Origin: Candidatus Cloacimonadota bacterium | Lineage (GTDB): Bacteria; Cloacimonadota; Cloacimonadia; Cloacimonadales; Cloacimonadaceae | Reading direction: 5' to 3' | Length of the DNA stretch: 52,264 nucleotides | Assembly (NCBI GenBank): GCA_012516855.1 | Contig: JAAYWB010000077.1 | Span: forward strand, 1 to 52,264 | Shown: piece after piece, positions 32,873 to 41,858 of the stretch | Position numbering within the stretch: the stretch's first letter is position 1 | Layout of the letters: each line of letters begins with the position of its first letter | Translations under genes and position numbers: made by a program | Notes under the pieces: generated by a model | What the model was told of the DNA's origin: nothing | The model's database searches: none | What the model saw: the letters and a program-made list of their open reading frames with translations, nothing else

Positions 32873-34540
32873 ATGATCTCGATCTTCATAGATTACAAGC
32901 TGGCGAGGTATCAGCACGAGATAAAGTACGCCTTCAGCTTCATATTTCAGACCCTGGGATACGGATATTGCTTCATTTCGGACACGGGCCAGCTGAAGGA
33001 CAACGACATCCTCTTCATCTACGGTTACACCGATCCCACGGTGGAAGAACTGAAGGGGATAGCGCGCCATTTCATCACCATCTTCATCCAGAGCGAGCCC
33101 GACCTCTTCGATCCCAAAAACATGAATCCGGAAAAACTCCGCCGCAGCCTGAAAACCATCAAGCTGCTCTCGCAGACCCCGGTGATCAGTGCCCGCAGCT
33201 TTTCCTATCCCGCTGAAAACTATTCGGAAAGCGAAGTCCACGCCGGCAAAATCAATTTCGACCTTGTGGGCAACCTTTTCTTCCATCTGGCCGGCCTGGA
33301 AGCGCAGATCGATCCCACCCGAGACGCGGATGGCTGCTTTCCGGATGAGGCCAGCCAGTTCAATCCCCATCGCGACACACCCTACGTGGACAACCTGCTC
33401 TGGCTGATCGACAGCATGATCAAGGAACACACCCGCGCCAAGGGCATCCACATTGTTCAAAAGCAATACTGGCCGCAAGCCCAGGAAGGCGCGGCCCTGC
33501 TTTCGCACAGCGTTGACGACCTGCAGAAATGGAACTACTCGGAATTGTTCCTCTCCGTGGGCAGCGACCTCGCGATGCTTTTTTCCCTCAGTTGGCGCCA
33601 GCTTTTGCACAGCATCGGCAGCAAATTCCGCTTTCTCTTCACCAATGTGGAACTCTACTGGAATTTCGCGGAATACCGCCAGTTGGAGGAGGATGCCGGG
33701 TTCCGCAGCGTATTCTACATAGCCCCGGAAAAGAACGAATACATCAATTACAACCTGGATGACGCCGACCTCCAGGAAGAGATTCAGCAGCTTACCCGCA
33801 CAGGACATGACGTCGGCTTGCTGCTCGCTCCGGACAAACCCACCCGCGACGAATTCGTTTCCCGCAAGCAGATCATGCTGCACCAACTGCGCAAGGACCA
33901 GATCGGCATCCGCCAGCTCCATTACCGCTCCAGCGACGTCATGCGCGATCTGCACAACAAACTGGGCCCCTCCCACAGCCAAAGCACTGCCCGCAGGGAC
34001 ACTCCTGGCTTCGTGAGCGGGATCAGCGTTCCTTACCAGCCCTGGATCGGCGGCCTCAAAACCAACTGGTGGGAGCTTCCCACCGTCTATCACGACGCCC
34101 ATCTGCGCGTGGGGCGCTACAAAACCCTGCAGCTCGAGCAGGCCAAGCATCTGCTTAAAAAGTATTTCCAGGCCGCCCTCCGCACCCGCGGCGTTTTTGG
34201 CCTCGACCTGAGCCTCGCCTCCTATGCCGACATCCCCTATGTGAAAAAGCTTTACGCCTACGCGCTGGCACTTCTCAAGGCCGGCCGCGTTTGGGTCCCA
34301 ACTCCGGCAGAACTCACCGCCTGGTGGGACAAACGCAACCGGGTGACCATCGAAGAGAGCGATTATGAAATCAGCATCTATTTCCCGGATGAAATGGAAC
34401 ATTTTGCCCTGCAGGTGCTGAACGAGGACAAAATCCGCGAAGTGGACGGCCTGCCGGCCCGGGTGGAAGGAAATATGGTTTACTTCACCGGCGTTCCGGC
34501 TGAGGCGATCGCGGTTATTAGGCTGAACCGGGAACCGTGA
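32873..34540 (+). CDS. polysaccharide deacetylase-like protein (DUF7033-type), possibly without metal ligands
   Basis: A 555-residue soluble protein. Its arrangement matches the polysaccharide deacetylase-like proteins found beside surface-glycan glycosyltransferases: an N-terminal alpha/beta region (FSFIFQTLGYGYCF, NDILFIYG), a middle block LLSHSVDDLQKWNY (about 210-223) where active enzymes have a (T)HDxD metal motif, and TGHDVGLLLAPD (about 312-323) where they have GxEIGLHG. The His and Asp ligands at both places look altered, so catalysis is doubtful. It starts a run of four genes linked by 4-bp overlaps (GTGA/ATGA), implying a joint role in glycan assembly. Confidence 0.7.
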   Translation: MISIFIDYKLARYQHEIKYAFSFIFQTLGYGYCFISDTGQLKDNDILFIYGYTDPTVEELKGIARHFITIFIQSEPDLFDPKNMNPEKLRRSLKTIKLLSQTPVISARSFSYPAENYSESEVHAGKINFDLVGNLFFHLAGLEAQIDPTRDADGCFPDEASQFNPHRDTPYVDNLLWLIDSMIKEHTRAKGIHIVQKQYWPQAQEGAALLSHSVDDLQKWNYSELFLSVGSDLAMLFSLSWRQLLHSIGSKFRFLFTNVELYWNFAEYRQLEEDAGFRSVFYIAPEKNEYINYNLDDADLQEEIQQLTRTGHDVGLLLAPDKPTRDEFVSRKQIMLHQLRKDQIGIRQLHYRSSDVMRDLHNKLGPSHSQSTARRDTPGFVSGISVPYQPWIGGLKTNWWELPTVYHDAHLRVGRYKTLQLEQAKHLLKKYFQAALRTRGVFGLDLSLASYADIPYVKKLYAYALALLKAGRVWVPTPAELTAWWDKRNRVTIEESDYEISIYFPDEMEHFALQVLNEDKIREVDGLPARVEGNMVYFTGVPAEAIAVIRLNREP

Positions 34541-35670
34541 CCAAACTGCTCCATCTGCAATTGCTGCCGCTGCTCTCAGGTGTTCAGAATTTCAGCCTGC
34601 ACCTTCTGGACGGCTTGCCACGTGACGAATTTGAGATTTACGTGGCAAGCGCCCCCGGCGGGGATCTGGTCGATGCCGTGCGCCAAAGGGGCTACAAACA
34701 CATTCCATTGCGCTTCCTGCGGCATCCCATCTCGCCTCTGGACGCCACCGCCCTGGCGGAATTGCTGCTTCTGCTGGGTCGCCACCGCTTCGACATCGTG
34801 CACACCAATGCCTCCAAACCAGGTCTGCTGGGACGTTTGGCGGCCAGACTCTGCCATGTCCCGCTAATCCTGCACACCGAACACGGCACTGCCTTTCAGG
34901 AGAACCAACCCGCCTTCCAGCAATACTTTTTCCGGCAACTGGAAAAAGTGGGTAATTCGCTGGGGCACAAAGTGGTTTTCGTGAATCACTCCGACCGCGA
35001 AAACTGCCTGTCGCTGGGACTTTTGCCTGAAGAGAAGGCCCTTACAATCAACAACGCCCTGCCACCCGTCCAGGCGGAAAAACTGGCCCAGGTCGCCGCC
35101 GACCGGAAGTTTGATCCCGACAAACAGGATTTCGTGATCGGCTCCACCCTCCGTTTCACCACCCAGAAGAACGTGGTGAACATCACCGGGGCCGCTTGCC
35201 AGGCCTGCGCCCGGGAACCCGGTCTGCGCTTCATCCTGCTGGGCGATGGCGAATACCTGCAGCTTTGCCGCCAGATTGTGAGCTCGCACGGTCTCAATTC
35301 GCGGGTTCTGCTTCCCGGTTGGGAAGCAGACATCGGCAAATGGCTGCCCCTTTTCGATGCCTTCCTTCTCTATTCCAGATGGGAGGCACAGCCTTTCAGC
35401 ATCATCGAAGCCATGCACGCGGGCCTGCCCATCCTGGGTTCGGATATTCCCTCCATCCGCGAATTGGTTGGCCCGGATTGCGGCTGGCTGGTCCCGCTGG
35501 ATGACCAGACCGCTTTGATCAACTGCCTTGTGGAAGTTTCCCGCGACCGCGCCGATGCCTTCCAGAAAGGGCGAACGGCGGCCCAAACCATCAGCGGGAT
35601 ATGCTCTTACGAAAAGATGGTGGCCGGCTATCTGAAGCTTTACCGGGAAGGCGCGGGGGTCAGGAAATGA
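34537..35670 (+). CDS. glycosyltransferase family 4 protein
   Basis: A 377-residue GT-B glycosyltransferase. The N-terminal domain has the acceptor-side pattern LPLLSGVQNFSLHLL (about 9-23) and FDIVHTNASKPGLLGRLAAR (about 85-104). The C-terminal donor domain has IGSTLRFTTQKN (about 204-215), FILLGDGEYLQL, the FLLYSRWEAQPFSIIEAMHAG region with the E-x7-E signature (about 277-297), and VPLDDQTAL. It probably adds a sugar to a lipid-linked glycan on the inner face of the membrane. The start is GTG, overlapping the previous stop by 4 bp; the stop overlaps the next start (ATGA). Confidence 0.92.
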   Translation: MTKLLHLQLLPLLSGVQNFSLHLLDGLPRDEFEIYVASAPGGDLVDAVRQRGYKHIPLRFLRHPISPLDATALAELLLLLGRHRFDIVHTNASKPGLLGRLAARLCHVPLILHTEHGTAFQENQPAFQQYFFRQLEKVGNSLGHKVVFVNHSDRENCLSLGLLPEEKALTINNALPPVQAEKLAQVAADRKFDPDKQDFVIGSTLRFTTQKNVVNITGAACQACAREPGLRFILLGDGEYLQLCRQIVSSHGLNSRVLLPGWEADIGKWLPLFDAFLLYSRWEAQPFSIIEAMHAGLPILGSDIPSIRELVGPDCGWLVPLDDQTALINCLVEVSRDRADAFQKGRTAAQTISGICSYEKMVAGYLKLYREGAGVRK

Positions 35671-36704
35671 CGCTGCTCACCGTCTTTCTCAGCCTGGGGA
35701 TTTTTCTGCTCACGCATCTGCTGGTGCCGCTAAACATCAGGCTCTCCAAGCGTTTCGGCATCCTTGCCCTGCCCAACGAACGCAAGATCCACACCCAGGC
35801 CATCCCCGAGGCAGGGGGGCTGTCTTTTGCCCTGCCCATGATGTTGGCGCAGTTGGTGTTGGGATTGACCTTGCTGCCGGACCTCTCAGGCAGGATGATG
35901 CTGCAACTGGCTGGGGTGGAGGCGATAGCGCTGATTCTGGGCGTTATGGACGACCACCACGACAGCCGCGCCGGACTGAAACTATTATTCCAGACGATGA
36001 TCGGCGTGGTGATGTACGCCATTGGCTTCCGCGTGGTTTCTCTTACCAATCCTTTTGGCGCGGAAATCGTTTTATACTGGGCTTCTTTCCCCGTCACCCT
36101 GCTCTGGTATCTGGTGGTGATGAACGCTGTGAACCTCATTGATGGCATCGACGGCCTGGCCAGCGGTATTTGCGTGATCGTTTGCGCTGTGCTGCTGAGC
36201 GTGGGCGTGAAGGAACACAACCTTTTGGTCACAGCGCTCTCAGCCTTTCTGCTGGCGGGAAACCTGGCTTTCCTGCGCTTCAATTTCCATCCCGCCAAGA
36301 TCTTTCTGGGCGATACCGGCTCGCTGTTCAACGGCCTCGTGATCGCCGCTATATCCACCGCCGGGACCCAGCAATACAAAGGCATCACCTCAATGACGCT
36401 GATCATCCCGCTGTCTGTGCTGGCGATACCTCTGATCGACACCGCCTTGGCTGTTTTCCGCCGTCTGCGCCTGGGCAACATTTTCATAGCCGACAAAGCC
36501 CACCTGCATCATGCCATGCTGGGGCTGGGCCTTTCCCAAAAAGCCATCGCGCTCACCGCTTATGTTGTCACCCTGCTCTTTGGCCTCATCGCCATCGGCT
36601 TTTCCTTTTCCACCAAGCGCATCCTCTTCTCGGTACTGTTCGGTTTGCTGGTATTGGGTGTGATCTTGGCCTACGTCCTTATGCGGCATGGGAGAAAAAA
36701 ATGA
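35667..36704 (+). CDS. WecA/TagO-like undecaprenyl-phosphate sugar-1-phosphate transferase
   Basis: A 345-residue multi-pass membrane enzyme of the MraY/WecA family that starts a glycan by moving a sugar-1-phosphate (usually GlcNAc-1-P) from UDP onto undecaprenyl phosphate. Diagnostic blocks are LPNERKIHTQAIPEAGG (about 33-49), VMDDHHDSRAGLKLL (about 93-107) with the Asp-Asp pair, NLIDGIDGLASG (about 157-168), FLGDTGSL (about 213-220) and the HLHHAML histidine motif (about 278-284). The ATG at 35667 overlaps the glycosyltransferase stop, whereas the frame stays open upstream only because it overlaps that gene. It probably makes the primer for the glycan built by this operon. Confidence 0.93.
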   Translation: MTLLTVFLSLGIFLLTHLLVPLNIRLSKRFGILALPNERKIHTQAIPEAGGLSFALPMMLAQLVLGLTLLPDLSGRMMLQLAGVEAIALILGVMDDHHDSRAGLKLLFQTMIGVVMYAIGFRVVSLTNPFGAEIVLYWASFPVTLLWYLVVMNAVNLIDGIDGLASGICVIVCAVLLSVGVKEHNLLVTALSAFLLAGNLAFLRFNFHPAKIFLGDTGSLFNGLVIAAISTAGTQQYKGITSMTLIIPLSVLAIPLIDTALAVFRRLRLGNIFIADKAHLHHAMLGLGLSQKAIALTAYVVTLLFGLIAIGFSFSTKRILFSVLFGLLVLGVILAYVLMRHGRKK

Positions 36705-39178
36705 AACGAATCCTTTTACTTGCGCTGCTCGCGCCTCTTTGCCTGACGTTGAGTGCCACCAACTGGCAAACCATCACCAACCTCAGCCATGTTTACGATT
36801 TTGTTCCGTTATATGAATATGACACCTATTTTGCCACCTGGGGCGGCGTAGTCCATTCCTGGGGTGGGAACGGAGAAATCCCCGCGGGGCAGGAAATCCT
36901 AACCACCGCGGACGGACTGGCCTCCAATGACGTGCGCACCCTGGAATACATTGCCTTTAACCAGAGCCTCTGGCTGGGAACCGCCGCCAGCGGCATCACG
37001 ATCATCATGCCCCAAGGCGTCCAACAACTGAACACCTCTCTGGGCCTGCTTTCCAACAACGTGGTTAAGATCGTGGAACACGGCGCCAACATCCTGGTGG
37101 CCACCAAAGCCGGCCTGGCTTCCTATTACTATCTGGAAGGTGTGAATTTTCCCCTGATGCTGCACCAATACACCACGCAAACCACGCCGGGCTTACTATC
37201 CAACTCCATCGAGGCCATGGAGTTGGGCTCCACCAACTATCTCTACATCAGCAGCGCGGATGGGTTGAATTTCGTGCATCTGGATTCCCTGGACGTGGAT
37301 TCCGCCTGGCACAGTTTTGGCGATTATCCAGGCGGCGGCAGCATCAGGGGCAAACTGTCCGTTCGGCCGGGACATCTCACCGTGGCAGGCCAATTGGCAG
37401 TTTACACGCGGTCCGATGACCCCTGGACAGGCACCTGGAAAACCTACAGCAATTCTGATGGATTGATCCTGGAACAGATATCCAGCGCCGCTTTGGACGG
37501 CCGGGGTGCCCTGTGGGTGTCCTATGGCAGTTGGAACGAGGATTTCCTCAGCTACTCCAGAAACACCGAGGTCCTGCTCACCCGGATCGACAGCAACGGC
37601 GGCGTGCACCACTGGACTGAAGCACAGAATTATTTGGGCACCAAAAGCATCTGCAGGATAGTCACCTACGAAGACATGGTCTATCTCTGCAGCTGGGGGA
37701 ATGGCGTTTTTTCGCAGCGGGAAGGCGTTTTCCCCGAATCTCTTGCCTGGCATCAGACCCTGCCCAATTCCATCGGTTTTCCCAAAATCACCAACATCGC
37801 CACCGACGCCAACCATGCCGCCTGGTTCTGCAGTGGCGGGTTAAGCGCCACACCCATCCGTAAAAGCACCCTGGGCGCCAGCAAATATCAGGATGGCGTC
37901 TGGCAAACATTCAACATTTCCAACAGTCCCATCCACACGGACAACATCTATTGCTGCGCTGTGGACAGCCACAACCGCAAATGGTTTGGCACCTACGACG
38001 TGAACGACACCAGCCCTGAAGGTTGGAGATACGGCGTTTCCATCTTTGACGAGGCAAGCGGAACCTGGAAATTTCTGGACCGCGACGGAATCCATATTTG
38101 GGACCCGGAACTCGGCAGTTACGGCGGTGCCATCCCCGGTTCGGCGCGCCTGCTTGGCAACACGGACCTGCATATATCCCAGGACCGGCACGGCAACATG
38201 TTCGTGGCTTGCTATAACGACGGCTTCAGCGTGCTGGACCCGGATGACAACCTCATCGCCGAGTTTATCATCCCGAACAGCGCCCATCAACGCTCCATCT
38301 ACTGCTATCATAGTGGCAGCCAATACTTTATCGGCACCTACAACGACCGGGGGCTGGTGATCTGGAACCATGATTCCATCCCCGAGACCGATGGCCCGCA
38401 CTGGCTTATCCCCGATCCGCCGGATTTAAACAATTGCGAAGTTTACGGCATTGTAAGCGTTAACAGCCCTTACGAGGGCATCCAGCACTGGATCGCGGCC
38501 AGCTCAGGCCTGTTCATGTGGGACGAGGAAGACTGGTATAAATGGGACACCTCGATCAAACGTTTCAAATTCAATAAAAAGAGCCGCGCCTGGGAAAACG
38601 AAATCCTCTACTACGTCGATGAGGAAAGGCTTTATGGCTCGGTGCGCACCACTCCCACCGCCATTTACCTTGATCCCTTCAACCGCGTCTGGATCGGCAG
38701 CCTCGAGCACGGCATCAGCATGTACGATCCGGAAACGGAACGCTTCACCAATTATTTCCAGAAAAACTCGCCCCTGCTTTCGAACTACATCACAGCCCTC
38801 GGCTACAACCCCGTGGAAGGAATCCTGCTGATCGGCACCCCGGACGGCCTGAACACCCTCAAAATCGGCTATTCCGAGAAACCGGAAGTCAGGCTGGAAA
38901 ACCTGGTGATCTATCCCAATCCCTTCCGTCCCGCCGAGCGCGGCTCTGTGATCATACGCAACGATCCCACGGAAACCATGCCCCGCGGCCTCAACCAGTG
39001 CCGTATCTTTGATTCCGCCGGAACCCTGGTGCGCATCCTGGAGGAAAACAAATTCGCCCGCTTTGAGTGGAACGGTGCCAACGCCGAAGGCAAAGCCTGC
39101 GCGAACGGCATATATTTCGTGGTGGTTAGCGACGCCAAAGGCAACCGGAGGACGGGTAAGATCGCGCTGCTGAGGTGA
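36701..39178 (+). CDS. secreted beta-propeller protein with C-terminal sorting domain
   Basis: An 825-residue exported protein: signal peptide 1-19, then many propeller blades of the type seen in sensor propellers (DGLASNDVRTLEY, LWLGTAASGITI, GLLSNNVVKIVEH, NRVWIGSLEHGISMYD, YNPVEGILLIGTPDGLN). The last 90 residues, from LVIYPNPFRPAERG through FEWNGANAEGKACANGIYF to the end, form an FlgD-like C-terminal sorting domain. It is placed at the end of a glycan operon with its ATG overlapping the stop of the WecA-like gene, so it is co-made with the glycan enzymes. It may be displayed on, or handle, that glycan. A stem-loop terminator follows. Confidence 0.85.
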   Translation: MKRILLLALLAPLCLTLSATNWQTITNLSHVYDFVPLYEYDTYFATWGGVVHSWGGNGEIPAGQEILTTADGLASNDVRTLEYIAFNQSLWLGTAASGITIIMPQGVQQLNTSLGLLSNNVVKIVEHGANILVATKAGLASYYYLEGVNFPLMLHQYTTQTTPGLLSNSIEAMELGSTNYLYISSADGLNFVHLDSLDVDSAWHSFGDYPGGGSIRGKLSVRPGHLTVAGQLAVYTRSDDPWTGTWKTYSNSDGLILEQISSAALDGRGALWVSYGSWNEDFLSYSRNTEVLLTRIDSNGGVHHWTEAQNYLGTKSICRIVTYEDMVYLCSWGNGVFSQREGVFPESLAWHQTLPNSIGFPKITNIATDANHAAWFCSGGLSATPIRKSTLGASKYQDGVWQTFNISNSPIHTDNIYCCAVDSHNRKWFGTYDVNDTSPEGWRYGVSIFDEASGTWKFLDRDGIHIWDPELGSYGGAIPGSARLLGNTDLHISQDRHGNMFVACYNDGFSVLDPDDNLIAEFIIPNSAHQRSIYCYHSGSQYFIGTYNDRGLVIWNHDSIPETDGPHWLIPDPPDLNNCEVYGIVSVNSPYEGIQHWIAASSGLFMWDEEDWYKWDTSIKRFKFNKKSRAWENEILYYVDEERLYGSVRTTPTAIYLDPFNRVWIGSLEHGISMYDPETERFTNYFQKNSPLLSNYITALGYNPVEGILLIGTPDGLNTLKIGYSEKPEVRLENLVIYPNPFRPAERGSVIIRNDPTETMPRGLNQCRIFDSAGTLVRILEENKFARFEWNGANAEGKACANGIYFVVVSDAKGNRRTGKIALLR

Positions 39179-39198
39179 GTTATCACAATGTGAACCAC

Positions 39199-39243
39199 GA
39201 GCCTGGATCTGCGTAAAACGACAATGATTTCAGGCTCTTTTTC
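39199..39243 (+). terminator. probable rho-independent terminator after the propeller gene
   Basis: GAGCCTG (39199-39205) pairs with CAGGCTC (39231-39237) across a 25-nt loop and is followed by TTTTTC. The loop is long, so strength is uncertain. Confidence 0.55.
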
Positions 39244-39253
39244 AAACCGGGAG

Positions 39254-39480
39254 CCTGGCGTACAGCGAACGCAGTGAGCATGGACGACAGGAGAATACGT
39301 AGAAGCGCTCTTCCTTTACTGACGTCGATGCTGCGCCCGATGCCAGCGTTTATCCTAGCGAAGCTTACTGGCCGTTAAGGCCTTCTATAGGATTCCGGAT
39401 TCGTCTCCCGCATGATACCCGCATTTGATGCGAGAATTATGCGGGAGGCATGAGAGAGGGATGGAATCGGGCGCTAAGGG
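39254..39480 (-). repeat. dispersed intergenic repeat, copy 5 (full length, inverted)
   Basis: Read on the minus strand, it matches the reference copy at 13829-14048 from end to end: GCGCCCGATTCCATCCCTCT, the CGCATCAAATGCGGG near-palindrome, CATGCGGGAGACG, GGCC-TTAAC-GGCC (39370-39382), CGCTGGCATCGGGCGCAGCA and CCTGTCGTCCATGCTCACTG. Like the reference copy it lies between convergent genes. Confidence 0.8.
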
Positions 39481-39573
39481 TGAGACAGGCAGGACATCAC
39501 TGTGGGTAAACAGTTATGGCTCCCTTTCAAGTCTGGTGGATTACCAACTTGGATTGATAGAAAGCCAAATGTT

Positions 39574-40677
39574 TTAGCGGTGGGCTAAAGCGGCAAAAAT
39601 ATCAACGCCGGTGGCGAGGCAGGCTTCGTCGGGTAAAAACTTGTCGGAATGCAAAGGTTCCGCACATCCGGAGCCCAGCCAGAAGAGCAAGCCGGGGTAG
39701 AGGCTGGTGAAGAAACCGAAATCCTCGCCGGTGAGCGACGTCTCAGCTTCCTGGAACTTCGTTCCGGTTTCCGCGCAGGCCTGTTTCAACTCTTCCACCA
39801 AATCGGCGGAGTTGACCACAGGATCGTAAGTGACCAGAAAATCAACCCGATACTCAGCGCCATACATCTTTGTGGCCAGGGAAGCGTTGTTGCTGATGAG
39901 TTCGTTTATTCGCAGGCTCACTTCCTTGTCCAGGCTGCGATGTGTGCCCTCCAGTTTACAATGGTTCGGCACCACGTTGCGAATTGTTCCGGCCGAAACT
40001 TTTCCCACATGGAAGATCACCCGGTGCTGTTTGGCCAGGTCGGAGACGTCTCTCTCCATCAGGCTCAGGAAGTTGCGGCCGGTGTCCAGGGCGTTGATCC
40101 CTTTTTCGGGAAAGGCAGCGTGGGCGGTTTTGCCAAAGAACTGAACATCGAATTCCTGGGGCACGCCGAAGAATACGCCGGGGCGGCTGGAGACCGTTCC
40201 CACCGGCAATCCGCTGGCAACGTGCAGCGCGAAGGCGGCCTCCACGTTGTACCGCTGGATCAGGCCCTCGGCGATCACGCTCTGCGCGCCGCCTTCACCC
40301 TCTTCAGCCGGCTGAAAGAGAAAGAGCAGATTGCGCCGGACGTTTTGTTCAGCCATCCGCTCGATCAGGCCCAGCAGCACCGTCATGTGGACATCGTGGC
40401 CGCAGGCATGCATCAGTCCGGGGTTTTGGGAGGAAAACGGGCAGCCGGTGCTTTCAGAGACCGGCAGGGCATCCATGTCCGCGCGAAACAGCCTGTAAGG
40501 GCCTTCGCCGTGGCTGTATTCCACCAGAATGCCGTTATTGGTTGAAAATTCGTGGATTTTGATGCCAGAAATCTGCCTCAACCAAGACAGGATCAAGAGT
40601 TTGGTCTTTTCTTCCCGGAAAGCCAGTTCTGGAGTCCGGTGCAGTTCGCGGCGGATGGCGGCAAGGTTGAAGCTCAT
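39574..40677 (-). CDS. M20-family amidohydrolase, possibly N-acetyl-diaminopimelate deacetylase
   Basis: A 367-residue zinc-dependent deacylase of the M20D/hippurate hydrolase type. It begins MSFNLAAIRRELHRTPELAF; the metal site is seen in ADMDALPV (about 66-73), HACGHDVHMTVLLG (about 90-103) and FQPAEEGEGGA (about 124-134), and TGEDFGFF near the C-terminus is also typical. Substrates of the family are N-acyl amino acids. Its ATG overlaps the asd stop by 4 bp, which makes N-acetyl-L,L-diaminopimelate, in lysine and cell-wall synthesis, the most likely substrate. That assignment is inferred from context. The frame remains open 29 codons upstream inside asd, without homology. Confidence 0.88.
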   Translation of the reverse strand: MSFNLAAIRRELHRTPELAFREEKTKLLILSWLRQISGIKIHEFSTNNGILVEYSHGEGPYRLFRADMDALPVSESTGCPFSSQNPGLMHACGHDVHMTVLLGLIERMAEQNVRRNLLFLFQPAEEGEGGAQSVIAEGLIQRYNVEAAFALHVASGLPVGTVSSRPGVFFGVPQEFDVQFFGKTAHAAFPEKGINALDTGRNFLSLMERDVSDLAKQHRVIFHVGKVSAGTIRNVVPNHCKLEGTHRSLDKEVSLRINELISNNASLATKMYGAEYRVDFLVTYDPVVNSADLVEELKQACAETGTKFQEAETSLTGEDFGFFTSLYPGLLFWLGSGCAEPLHSDKFLPDEACLATGVDIFAALAHR

Positions 40678-41654
40678 ATCCTGCCTGCCAGTTGGGCGTG
40701 TTTGAGCAAGATGCGCACGGCGTTGGCGGCGGCACCGAGACGGACGTTGTGCCCCACATTCCAAAAGCAGAGGGAGTTTGGGCCGGTTCCGCGGCGCAGA
40801 CGGCAGATGTGGCTGTCGTTAGAGTTACCCAGATCGCGCGGGGTGACATAGGTGTTTTCTTCAAAGGCGATGGACTCTGCTTTTTCCAGTTCCCTGGCGG
40901 CCAAGGAGAGATCGACCTCAGAAGCGAATTCCGCGTAGATGCTTTCGCAGTGACCATAGATCACGGGTACGCGAACGGTGGTGGCGCTGACTTCCAGGTT
41001 CCAGTTGTTTAGTATCTTGCGGGTTTCAAAATGGATCTTTTCCTCTTCCTGGGAGTAGCCATTGTCGGCAAAAGAGCCGACCTGGGGGATCACGTTGAGG
41101 TCGATGAGGTTAGGGTAGATGCCGTTTTCTGATCCACCGGCGCGCTGTGACTCGAGGGTGGCAACGCCCTTGTGGCCGCTTCCGGATACGGACTGGTAGG
41201 TGCTAACGACAACTTTGCGCAATCCGAAGAGCCGGTCCAGCACCGCCAGAGGCAGCACCATCTGGATGGTGGTGCAGTTTGGATTGGCCACGATGCCCTG
41301 ATACCCTTTCAAAAGATTTCCGTTGATTTCCGGCACCACCAGCGGGACATCCTTTTCCTGGCGAAACCCGGAGGAGTTGTCGATCACCACGGCACCGCTT
41401 GCCGCCGCCAGGGGAGCGAATTCGCGGGCTACACCTGCTCCGGCGGAAAAGAGAACGTAATCAAAGGGTTCGCGCATTATGGCTGAAGTGAGTTCACGCA
41501 CAGAGAGAGCCGTATCGGCGTAGTAGAGAGTGCTTCCGGCAGAACGAGCGGAGGCGAACAAGGTGAGGGATTCCACCGGCACGGCGAATTCCTCCAGACA
41601 GGTGACCATCATGCGGCCCACTTCTCCGGTGGCGCCAACAACAGCTAATTTCAT
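40674..41654 (-). CDS. asd: aspartate-semialdehyde dehydrogenase
   Basis: A 326-residue enzyme reducing aspartyl phosphate to aspartate semialdehyde, the branch point to lysine, methionine and threonine. The NADP-binding N-terminus is VVGATGEVGRMM (4-15). The catalytic Cys127 lies in ANPNCTTIQM. VVIDNSSGFR (about 89-98) and the C-terminal GAAANAVRILLKHAQLAG also match the family. The length is normal. It is the first gene of a two-gene minus-strand operon with the M20 deacylase and lies divergent to the tRNA-Arg gene. Confidence 0.96.
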   Translation of the reverse strand: MKLAVVGATGEVGRMMVTCLEEFAVPVESLTLFASARSAGSTLYYADTALSVRELTSAIMREPFDYVLFSAGAGVAREFAPLAAASGAVVIDNSSGFRQEKDVPLVVPEINGNLLKGYQGIVANPNCTTIQMVLPLAVLDRLFGLRKVVVSTYQSVSGSGHKGVATLESQRAGGSENGIYPNLIDLNVIPQVGSFADNGYSQEEEKIHFETRKILNNWNLEVSATTVRVPVIYGHCESIYAEFASEVDLSLAARELEKAESIAFEENTYVTPRDLGNSNDSHICRLRRGTGPNSLCFWNVGHNVRLGAAANAVRILLKHAQLAGRI

Positions 41655-41724
41655 GCTAAGTCCTCAATCGCGATAAATCTGAAAACCCTTTTCCGCAGAG
41701 GCCGGGCTTTTGTCAATGCAAAAC

Positions 41725-41754
41725 TTGACAAAATCAGGCCTCCCTGAAATTTAA
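41725..41754 (+). promoter_or_regulatory. probable promoter of tRNA-Arg and the RNB nuclease gene
   Basis: A perfect TTGACA (41725-41730) and ATTTAA (41749-41754) are separated by 18 nt. The tRNA begins 13 nt after the -10, as expected for a tRNA promoter. Confidence 0.5.
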
Positions 41755-41767
41755 CCTCTGAATTCGC

Positions 41768-41843
41768 GCCCCAGTAGCTCAGGGGATAGAGCAGCGGTTT
41801 CCTAAACCGTTGGTCGGATGTTCGAATCATCCTTGGGGCGCCA
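41768..41843 (+). tRNA. tRNA-Arg (anticodon CCU)
   Basis: A 76-nt cloverleaf with encoded CCA. Acceptor GCCCCAG pairs with TTGGGGC (one G-T pair). The D stem is GCTC/GAGC. The anticodon stem GCGGT/ACCGT encloses the loop TTCCTAA with anticodon CCT (reads AGG). The variable loop is TGGTC, and the T arm GGATG-TTCGAAT-CATCC is standard. Discriminator G at 41840, CCA at 41841-41843. Only 15 nt separate it from the RNB nuclease start codon, so the two are probably in one transcript. Confidence 0.97.
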
Positions 41844-41858
41844 TTTATAAAGGATTTT

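Larger units (their letters stand above)
39179..39573. other. convergent intergenic region with terminator and full repeat copy
   Basis: A 395-bp gap between the converging propeller and M20 genes. It holds a stem-loop terminator (39199-39243) and a full-length inverted copy of the dispersed repeat (39254-39480). The last 90 bp before the M20 stop show nothing recognisable. Confidence 0.65.

Noticed and set aside
36170-36700. 177-codon upstream extension of the propeller gene
   Set aside because: Runs out of frame inside the WecA-like gene; the signal peptide starts at ATG 36701.
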